Assembly: GCA_009869945.1 (NCBI GenBank)
Contig: WIXG01000035.1
Coordinates: 186,001-250,000, forward strand
DNA from: Mesaphorura yosii
Lineage: Eukaryota > Arthropoda > Collembola > Poduromorpha > Tullbergiidae
Length of the DNA stretch: 64,000 nucleotides
Direction: 5' to 3'
The position numbers were made by a program, and so were the translations under genes. Below are positions 14,278-22,089 of this stretch, in pieces. Numbering within the stretch: the stretch's first letter is position 1; each line of letters begins with the position of its first letter. The notes beneath the pieces are model-generated. The model did no database searches. It was not told where the DNA came from and saw nothing but the letters and a program-made list of their open reading frames with translations.

Positions 14278-14681
14278 ATGATAGTTGCTCTCAAATTATT
14301 GGTTTTAATGACTGGAATTCAATTGTGCAATTCACAAATCGGTAATAACGCATTAATTTTCATTAAGCGTTTAGCATGTCCTTATAAACGATTTCTTCTG
14401 ATTCAGGTACAGCTGGTACCGCCATGTCAATAGCACCTTTCACTAGTCCAGCACCTGAGCCTACAATTCCAGCCTCAGGTCCACCCACCACGCTTGTGAA
14501 CGTCGACAGTATACCCGGGCCAGTCACTACGATGGCTACGTCAGAGGGCCAGACTGGTGGACTGGCCGAAGAACGTGAAACTGGAAACGGTCATGGTCGA
14601 GGTCGTCATCATAATGAAGGCAGACACCGACGCAGAAGAAACGTAGTTTTTAGCCATCCCAGCATTTTCCGTCGTATTTAA
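14278..14681 (+). CDS. Small secreted Thr/Pro-rich protein with basic tail (array gene 3)
   Basis: Exons 14278-14341 (64 nt) and 14407-14681, phase-1 intron, encode 112 residues. The signal peptide MIVALKLLVLMTGIQLCNSQ closely matches its neighbours at QLCxSQ. The mature part is mucin-like (TSPAPEPTIPASGPPTT...), then turns His/Arg-rich (GHGRGRHHNEGRHRRRRN) and ends in a short hydrophobic/basic peptide, VVFSHPSIFRRI. RRRR followed by N could be a furin-type cleavage site releasing the last dozen residues. The next gene ends the same way (RRRRRNIF). Two overlapping AATAAA motifs follow at 14731-14740. No known family; a host secreted peptide is likely. Confidence 0.85.
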
Positions 14682-14730
14682 CATTTTTCGAAATAATTCT
14701 TCCCAGTGTTTACACAGAAAGCCGCACATA

Positions 14731-14740
14731 AATAAATAAA
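14731..14740 (+). terminator. Overlapping AATAAA signals
   Basis: AATAAATAAA lies 50 nt downstream of the stop codon of array gene 3. Confidence 0.6.
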
Positions 14741-15374
14741 TTCGCTCGATTGCTTCTGCCGTGAATATCACTTCTGCCACTTAAGCATGTTTTTCCTAAA
14801 CCTGCATCTTCATCTTGGCAGTTCCAGAAAGAATCTGCTTGAAAACTTTTACAGGTGATTATAATTAGAGTAATGAGCTTGTGACTTCGAGCTGCATTCT
14901 GAAATAATGATTGTCACATTGCTGGTAGCGTTACATTGGCATTTCTGAAATCGACCGTGGGTTAGAGAATCCAGTGTCAGATACTGGAAAATTCTGGTGT
15001 TCCAATATTATATTTTTTAATAAAAAATTCTTTTCTGGCCACGACTTGCCAGAAAATCACTTGTGTTTGTATTTTAGAAGCACGAACTCTGAATATTTAA
15101 TGAAGCGCAGATAAAGTACGTCAAGCATATCACATATTCCAGAGTGTGAGCATTTGAGCAACAACACGATTAGATTTTGTCACAATAGCTTCGTGAAGGA
15201 AATGAGAATCATTTCGATTCTTCCAGATTTTCGATAATACCCGGATTCTCAGAATCCTGACTTGTGAATTGATAAGTCACGAATACGTAGCTTTAAAGTC
15301 CTAAGAAGTCTCCGAATTAGCTTCACTAATTTTCAAAGTTCGAAGTAGTAATGAGAAGCAACTCTTTGACCAAG
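14741..15374. other. Intergenic spacer
   Basis: AT-rich spacer between array genes 3 and 4. I see no exon, no clear TATA box and no repeat. It must hold the promoter of array gene 4. Confidence 0.6.
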
Positions 15375-15854
15375 ATGCGAGCCATTCTCAAGGTTTTTCT
15401 CCTGGTGGTGGTGGTCCATTTGCAGCTCTGTGATTCACAAACAAGTAAGCCTAAAGCTTCATAACAGAAAAAATAATACGAGCAATCTGGACATAACGTA
15501 TGTGAAATTTTGAAAGCGACAACTGCAGGCCCAATGACTCCTACTACTGGACTACCGCCAACAACCGGACCTGCGATGACTACTGCCACAACATTCCGAA
15601 CACCAGTGCCGATTATGTCGACAACGCCTTTCCCATTCACAACTGTAATAACTCAACGCACTGCTGCACCAACTGCACCCACACAGCGACCTACAACTGA
15701 CAGTTCTCGCAGCGAATCGCACGAGCATCATCATCACAGTCATGAGCACGATCACAGTCATAGCCATGAACATGGGCATCATCATCACCACGATCACCAT
15801 CACCACGATGACCGGAGACGTCGACGCAATATTTTCGAACGCTCCATGCATTAG
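15375..15854 (+). CDS. Secreted Thr/Pro-rich protein with long His-rich metal-binding-like tail (array gene 4)
   Basis: Exon 1 is 15375-15444; an ATG 27 nt upstream at 15348 is also in frame and would add nine residues. Exon 2 ends at 15854 and starts at 15517 or 15529, since two acceptors 12 nt apart keep the same frame. The product is about 131 residues with the 15517 start. The signal peptide ends HLQLCDSQ, like array genes 2 and 3. The mature part has a Thr/Pro mucin-like half (TPTTGLPPTTGPAMTT...), then a block with over 20 His interleaved with Glu, Asp and Ser (HEHGHHHHHDHHHHDD), then RRRRRNIFERSMH. The His block would bind divalent metals; the Arg run may be a proprotein-convertase site. 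AATAAA follows at 15954. Family unknown. Confidence 0.87.
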
Positions 15855-15953
15855 GACTACAGATGTGTGCTGTTCGCCAATTGTCAAGAAAAACAGACTC
15901 TGGTAATATGATGACTTCAAAATCTTTGCTGCAAATCAAAAATTTTTTTGGCC

Positions 15954-15959
15954 AATAAA
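15954..15959 (+). terminator. Polyadenylation signal AATAAA
   Basis: AATAAA 100 nt after the stop codon of the His-rich secreted protein. Confidence 0.6.
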
Positions 15960-16403
15960 ATGCAAGCATAATTATCCTGGTGTAAGATGCTTCTAAACAA
16001 TTTCGAACACTGGTCGGGGATTATTCTTTTGATTCAGCATGTTCAGCAATGTTCTCGACACAAAGTAATCAATCACACGAGCTGATTGTCGCGTTCTATT
16101 GTAGATTGTTTATTACATGCCACATGTCTTCCTGTTGCCGAATTCTGGCAGTAGTCATGCCGCAACGTGGCTCCGCGGCTCCACGTCTTTAAGAGTTCAT
16201 AGAAATCTTCCACTAGCCTTTGAGTTCGGCCAGAGCGGCTGAACTTGACAGGAGTTTGAGCAAGAATGAAACTGAATTAACTATACTTAAAATCTCAGCA
16301 AAACACGCGTCATGGTTTAGAGAGTTTAGACCGCGTCAATTCTGCGTCAATATTTGCCAGGACGGCAGGCGTAGTTCTTTATCGTTGCTCCTTTTCACTG
16401 ACC

Positions 16404-16921
16404 ATGTTTCTTCAGATATGGCTGGTCTTCGGACTCGGAGTTGTGACCGCAACGCCACAGCCAAAAGGTTTGTCTTGACGTAAAATCGCGTACTGTCTTT
16501 TAGCTAAACATATTCGGTTGATTTGAATAGATCTGGAGATAATGGATTGGGTTAGTTGAGCAAGCTAACCAAAAGTCTCAATCCTGCGTCAGCTCTCAAG
16601 AATCCAGCATGGTCGTTAAATAATCCTGCTGCACCGAAGAATAATCCAGCCAGTGCCCTCAATAATCCTGCGGCCGCTCTGAGCAGTCTCACGGGCGGAC
16701 TCGGTGGCCTGAGCAGTGGTGGAGCGGGCAAGGGCAAGAATTCTTTGAAGGATATGACGAAGGTGCTCAACAACCCGACCGACCTTCTTGGTGGTACGGG
16801 CAAAGGAGCTGGCGGTGGAGGTGATCCAGCCTCGGCTCTAACGGCGGCTTTGAAACGTCTGAGTGAATTGGGGGCCGGTAATCCAGCTTCCTTCTTGGGT
16901 GGTGTGACGAAGGACAAATGA
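16404..16921 (+). CDS. Secreted protein with Asn-Pro-Ala repeats and Gly-rich centre (array gene 5)
   Basis: Exon 1, 16404-16467, encodes MFLQIWLVFGLGVVTATPQPK, a signal peptide. The long frame behind it ends at 16921. To stay in frame after the phase-1 donor the acceptor is probably the CAG at 16590-16592 (exon 16593-16921, 130 residues in all); the other upstream AGs give stops or frame shifts, so this junction is tentative. The mature chain has about six NPA/NNP repeats (KNPAWSLNNPAAPKNNPASA), a Gly/Ser/Lys middle, then two Leu/Ala helices around GGGGDPASALTAALKRLSEL and a basic end. There are no cysteines and I recognise no family. AATAAA at 16955 supports the 3' end. Confidence 0.7.
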
Positions 16922-16954
16922 CAGGACTAAATGCTAAGCTGTAGACCATTTTCA

Positions 16955-16960
16955 AATAAA
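16955..16960 (+). terminator. Polyadenylation signal AATAAA
   Basis: AATAAA 34 nt after the stop codon of the NPA-repeat gene. Confidence 0.6.
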
Positions 16961-17421
16961 AAATCTATATGAATCGAATTGAATAAATTGCAAATGCACA
17001 ATTTCACAGTACAGGAAGGGGTTAGATTCTAGCTCAAACTCGAGACATCGTTCTATTTGCATGGACAATATGGATTAAAACCTGGGAGATTGTGTAACGT
17101 AATATCATAAGAATATTTCAATTAAGTTTAATACTTGCGCATATGATGCTAACACCTCAAGCTGATAGACCAAATCACTCGTCAATGTGCAGTATCTTGA
17201 AATTTATGCGCTGACATGCGAAAGGTTTCAATTTGCATAATTCATATGCGATGAATTTAACCAGGTGCAGAATTTTGTTTCTTGGACACAAAGCCTGTTG
17301 TTAAATAAGGTGCAAAATATTTCGAGATGATTTCATGGCTGCGCATTTGCGGTTTGAACAAGTGTTCCACAAATGTTCCTGAGTATGGTTGTTGCCTGAC
17401 TCATGTTTCGTGAAGGATCTA
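16961..17421. other. Intergenic spacer
   Basis: AT-rich spacer holding the presumed promoter and 5' UTR of the pacifastin gene. I see no clear TATA box or coding exon. Confidence 0.5.
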
Positions 17422-18274
17422 ATGTCTTTCGAACTGCGGCTGCCAGAATCAGTCAACATCCCACTAGTAGCCATCAGTTCTATTCCGAAGCTCGTTAACG
17501 CCAAAACCAAAGACTTATACAAAATGTCGGCTGAAAGCGCTGCAAGTTTCATCAAATTTTCAAATTCTTCGGAGCTTGATTTGTACCGTCAGAATTTGAA
17601 GAGCAAAAAGAAAAACAGGCTAATTAAATTTCTAATGCTCGTTTGTGTCGGAATGGCATTGACGCTACTTTTACACGAAGTGTATCATTGGCAAAAAGGC
17701 TGCGGCAGAGATGAAGGAGAACGTGTGGTCGAGACAATCAAGATCATTACGGTGGAGAAGCAACCGAAAGACATCGGAGTAATTACACTGACTGACGACG
17801 AAGGAAACTCAGACAGCGAGAGCTCGGACACGTCCGAAGAAGGTAAGAGAGTCTAATTCAATTTTCAAGGTCACCTATGCTGAATCGGCTATTTTTAATG
17901 AACGGTGCAAACAAAATCGTAAAGTACACGAGTCTCTTTCGTCTGCGCGGTATTGATGATTAATCTTTGCTTTCTTCTACTAATTAGAAGGCCAGGCATG
18001 TGTGCCGGGATCCACAAAGAGAATGGACTGCAACACGTGCAGATGCAATGACGAGGGGAATGCGTATTCATGTACCAAAATGGCTTGCCTGCAACTCCAG
18101 GATGAAACGCCCAGCAAAGTGTGTACTCCTGGTCACGTCAAAATGGAGGACTGCAACACTTGCATGTGTAACGACGAGGGCACGGGTTACGGGTGTACAA
18201 AAATGGCTTGTGGTGGACTGAATGTTAATCTCGGCAAATTTGGCACAGTGGACTTGGACGACAATGAAAAATGA
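17422..18274 (+). CDS. Membrane-anchored protein with two pacifastin-type protease inhibitor domains
   Basis: Exons 17422-17842 and 17988-18274 (phase 1) encode 235 residues. Residues 1-66 are hydrophilic and end in KSKKKNR. A single hydrophobic helix follows at about 67-84 (LIKFLMLVCVGMALTLLL), then an acidic Asp/Glu/Ser stalk. Two six-cysteine modules fill residues 145-215. Each reads Cys, nine residues, DCNTCxC, NDEG, then CTKMAC, the signature of arthropod pacifastin light-chain inhibitors (MEROPS I19). By analogy with locust inhibitors P1 is the Lys after CT, so trypsin-like targets are expected. No N-terminal signal peptide is seen; positive-inside topology predicts type II with the inhibitors outside. 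An unseen upstream exon could change the N terminus. Polyadenylation signals lie near 18375. Confidence 0.88.
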
Positions 18275-18374
18275 GCGTTTAATGTAATGCAAATATTGTG
18301 GCATTATTTTACATTTTACGTCGATAATTTGCTTATTACATTTACATGTATTGCCGCTAAGTGCAATCGAATTA

Positions 18375-18384
18375 AATAAATAAT
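18375..18384 (+). terminator. Polyadenylation signals AATAAA
   Basis: AATAAATAAT, 100 nt after the pacifastin stop codon and inside the convergent gap before the asp-like gene. Confidence 0.55.
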
Positions 18385-18506
18385 GAAAGAATAATTAAAA
18401 TTAAAAGCGGCAACTTCACATACTTTTATGCATTCACGTTGAACTTGAATAAATACGAAATGTAGTCAAATTCATGCGTCGAGATCCGTAGCACAGTAGG
18501 AATTAA

Positions 18507-19748
18507 TTAATTAATGCCAAGAACCAAATTCTCCAGGTTGTCTAGCTCCGCCATTGCCTCGTCAAGATCATCACGAATTCTTGCATCTTCATCATCAAAA
18601 ATAGTAATGGTTCCTGTTACTTGTAATTGTCCATTGTCTTTCTCAACCACAAATGTTGCCCTGCGGTCAATTTCCTCTTCCGGAGGAGGGAGGGGGCAGA
18701 CGAAGTCGTTGAATTGTGATGCTGGTTTAGTCTCCATTTCGTCTACCTTTCCTCGAGTAGACTCCGCCATTGGAATTGAGCCGTCGTAATCTTCCCCAGA
18801 CTCGCAAAGTTCATTCGCGTCGAACGCCAGATTTCTATCCTGATTCTGATCTTGTTTAAGAACAGATTCGTTAGCTTTAGGCATTGTATTCTCATCCTTT
18901 TCCATTATAAATGTTTCTCTTCGGGTTGGAGCCTCTGGAGTGAATGGAAAGGTTGTTTTTTCGAAGTCTTCAAGTAGAGACGGTCTTGGTGGAGTGAGCT
19001 GAGTCTTCGAGAGATCTGATTTCCCCATTGATGACTTTGATAAAACTGGTATTGGCGCCGACTTTCCCGACTGAGCAGTCTTAATGTGCGGAGGCAACGC
19101 AGGCCTATTGAAAGATTGTGGTGGACCAATTAATGGTCTTCGTTTTGCAAAACCTTTGGCCTTGAATACTGGAGGAGGCGAAACACATGTTCCAAGGAGA
19201 TGAAGAGACAATTTGAACCCATTCAAAGAGTTAACCAGCTGACAGGCTTCAAAGAAACGCCCCTCCTTTGACGGTGTCCAAACAATTTCAATTGAAGTTT
19301 GGCCCGCGGAAGGAATCGTAATGATGGCATCCAGATCACAACTGAAGGCAAAATCGTCGCTTGGCTTCTTAACAAATTTTAACTGCAAAACGGTGGACAT
19401 TAGATTCTTTGCTTCAATGCCACTCCAGCATTATCAAAGCACCAACGTCAAACTTACATTAACACACAAGTCCGTCGGATTTCGAATGATTACTGTTTCT
19501 TTCCTACTCTTTCCCAACTTGACCTCTTGAAAATCAACCTTTGGCACTCTTGCATGGGGCCCTAGAGTAAGATAACTCGGCCGAGAGGATCGATTCTCAG
19601 TATCAATACTGAAATCCCGGCTATGTGGAACTCTCCTAGGCGGACTAACCTGAATTGGAAAAATACACCAAGATTAGATTTAAGGAATATTTAATTAGAA
19701 CTACCTTATATGAATGATGAAATAAGTTCTTACTTGAAATTGCATCAT
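18507..19748 (-). CDS. Abnormal spindle/ASPM-like short protein (ASH domain plus disordered tail)
   Basis: Minus-strand exons 19748-19734 (MMQFQ), 19649-19458 and 19382-18507, all phase 0, encode 360 residues. Residues about 38-135 match the N-terminal ASH (ASPM-SPD2-Hydin) domain of Abnormal spindle: VDFQEVKLGKSRKETVIIRN, then IEIVWTPSKEGRFFEACQLV, close to human ASPM VNWTPFKEGR. In that family this domain helps localise the protein to spindle poles and microtubule minus ends. The rest is Pro/Ser-rich and disordered, with two copies of an RRxTFxxEKD motif (about residues 231 and 322) and an acidic Leu-rich end. The calponin-homology and IQ repeats of full-length ASPM are absent, and the next gene starts within 240 bp. 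It is either a truncated paralogue or a short form. It shares a divergent promoter with the ZDHHC16 gene. Confidence 0.8.
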
Positions 19749-20339
19749 TTTGTTCCGTCGTTCGTTAATGTGTTAAGTTAGGAATATTGAATAGATACTT
19801 TTCCAGTAAGCCGGGTCGAATTGGTTGCACCAGTCGAACCACTGACGTGAAATCGATTTGAATCTGAATTATGAAACTATCTTGCGAGAGAGACAAGCAT
19901 AGTGGAATTAAATGGAATACATTTAAAGCTTAACCATCATTTCATTTACTTACGGTAACGGTTAGAATTAGCCGCAGTGGGACAGTAAGAGTGTCAGAGA
20001 GCCGTGTAAGGTGTAACGGCCGATGAAAGAGCTATCAATATAATAAATTATCAACTATTAACACTTATTTAACTTGATAACTGAATATGAATATTATTGA
20101 TACACGGACTGTGGCCGAATTCACCTGGTGTCGTGCGAACCGAGAAGTGCTGAAATGGTCAATGAACAATGAATTTTTCAACGGTGAAAATCTACCCCAA
20201 CAAAACAAATGTGAGATTTCTTATTGGATGTTTCCTTGCATCATCTGCCGCACTTCGTAACAAATCAATCCTTTGAAATCTCTGGTACACTTTCTGAGTT
20301 TGTAGTAAGTCGAAATGATTGACATCGACAGAGGTTAAG
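19749..20339. promoter_or_regulatory. Divergent promoter region between the asp-like gene and ZDHHC16
   Basis: About 590 bp separate the two opposed start codons. No TATA box at usual spacing is evident for either gene, as for housekeeping-type bidirectional promoters. A seven-codon upstream ORF starts at 20315 (ATGATTGACATCGACAGAGG, then TAA) and ends just before the ZDHHC16 start. Confidence 0.55.
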
Positions 20340-21790
20340 ATGAAGCCATCAGGAGTCGAACGGCTGGTGGCCGAAGCTCAGATTATTTCCAGAAGTAAAT
20401 TACCGATCTCAGTTAAGGTGAAACTGTGGTTTTACACCCTCGTGTATCATTCATCTTTCTCATTCTCGTACACTGTGGACACGCTTTTGGAACCCTTGTT
20501 CTGGTTCATAGACAATTTCGGAAAGTGTTTAGGAAAGATTTTTGTTGGTGCTGTGATTGCTCTGATTAGCATAGTGGTAATTGTTGCGCACATCTTGGGC
20601 ATTCCAATTTGGTGGTACAGGTCTCCTGCGTTTACTTGCGTACTGTTCGTAGTTGGATACTGGGTTCTAGTCAATTTGCTATTCAACTTCATTCAAGCAG
20701 TTAGGGTTTCCCCAGGTCTTCCAAATGATACTCAGTTGCTAGCGAGGACAACGAATGTGACAATTTGTAAGAAATGCATCAGTCCAAAACCTCCACGCAC
20801 TCATCATTGCTCCATTTGTAATCGATGCGTTCTTTGCATGTGCCATCACTGTCGTAAGTTTCATTTACAAAATCGTATTTCCAGTCATCCAATAATATTA
20901 AGTTTGGTTCATCATTGTAGCTTGGGTAAACAATTGCATTGGCCATTTCAACCGACGATATTTCTATCTGACCATGGTTTACATCGTTATTGGGTGCCTA
21001 TTCGTCATGCTGTTTGGCCTTGAGATTGGGTACCAGCAAGTGATAATGGGCAGGGACGTGATACCATTCGTCAAACACCCTGAAGTTGGAACTTCTAATG
21101 CAATCAGAGCGATTGAATGGATGCTGCCAAGCCTGTTCCAAAGATTCTCGCTAGCACTTGAGCTTGTAATCCCCGGCAATGCAATTATCGCAAGTGAGTT
21201 ACAAAAGCCAGTCGAAGCAGAGGCCACTGACGGGGTAGAAAGAGCGCAATTGCTTTTCGGGATATTGGTGACCAGATCTGAGCTACTGACTATGATTTAT
21301 TTTGTAGCCCTCTTGTGCATTGGTAAGATTTTCAATTGCAACTGTTGACCATTACTTTTTTTATTCAATGTCTGCTACTGATAACACTGACAGTGATATT
21401 AATTAAAACAGGAGCCAGTCTGGCACTTGGTGGCTTAAGTGTGTGGCATGGAAAACTCATTTCGAAGGGTGAAACGAGTATTGAATATCACATTAATAAA
21501 GCTGAGCGACTGAAGATCGGACCGGTCAGTAAAATCTTCAAAACAAAATTAAATATATTATTAATTTGACAAATTGTACGATTACCAAATTCATGTTCGC
21601 GTATTTTACTCTACAGAGTTTCGTGAATCCATACGACTTGGGAATTTGGAAGAATTGGAAGTTATTCTTTGGATTAGATCAACCCGGAAGAACTTTCTGG
21701 CGCCATGTACTGCTGCCGTCTACGCACACTCCAACAGGAAGTGGATATGATTGGGATCATTTAACTAAATGGACGCTGTTAAATTCTTGA
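20340..21790 (+). CDS. ZDHHC16: ZDHHC16-type palmitoyltransferase, variant CHHC active site
   Basis: Exons 20340-20853, 20921-21322, 21412-21524 and 21617-21790 with consistent phases encode 400 residues (human ZDHHC16 is 377). Four membrane segments flank a cysteine-rich domain: CKKC, PRTHHCSICNRC, then HHCPWVNNCIGHFNRRYF. ZDHHC16-specific stretches follow: GETSIEYHINKAE and NPYDLGIWKNWKLFFG with RHVLLPSTH near the C terminus. Family members attach palmitate to cysteines of membrane proteins in ER/Golgi membranes via an acyl-enzyme on the DHHC cysteine. Here VLKMDHHC reads VLCMCHHC: the catalytic Asp and the preceding Lys are both Cys, while both His and the acyl-accepting Cys remain. The ATG at 20340 follows a short out-of-frame upstream ORF. 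The polyA signal is at 22049. Confidence 0.94.
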
Positions 21791-22048
21791 TGTTGACTTA
21801 CAAATAGGTTACGCTTGATTTTTGATCTTATATGTGATTAGAGATCTAGACCTCTAGATATGTGGATTTGAGTTGAAACGACGAGATCCAAAAGCTTGAC
21901 TTTCTTCATCGCGAAAGTGGTGTTGGAATGTTTTCCAGTTCTTACTTCCATGAATTCAAGAGGCCTAGAGGTGCAGTTATCGAAATGTCGTAGTTGTATT
22001 ACAAAAATGCATTTGATATTATTTGTGGCATTTCTAGTCCTTTGTTTT

Positions 22049-22054
22049 AATAAA
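22049..22054 (+). terminator. Polyadenylation signal AATAAA
   Basis: AATAAA about 260 nt after the ZDHHC16 stop codon; a second copy lies near 22083. Confidence 0.5.
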
Positions 22055-22089
22055 GAAAATGACAACAATTAATTGTTTTTCATAATAAA

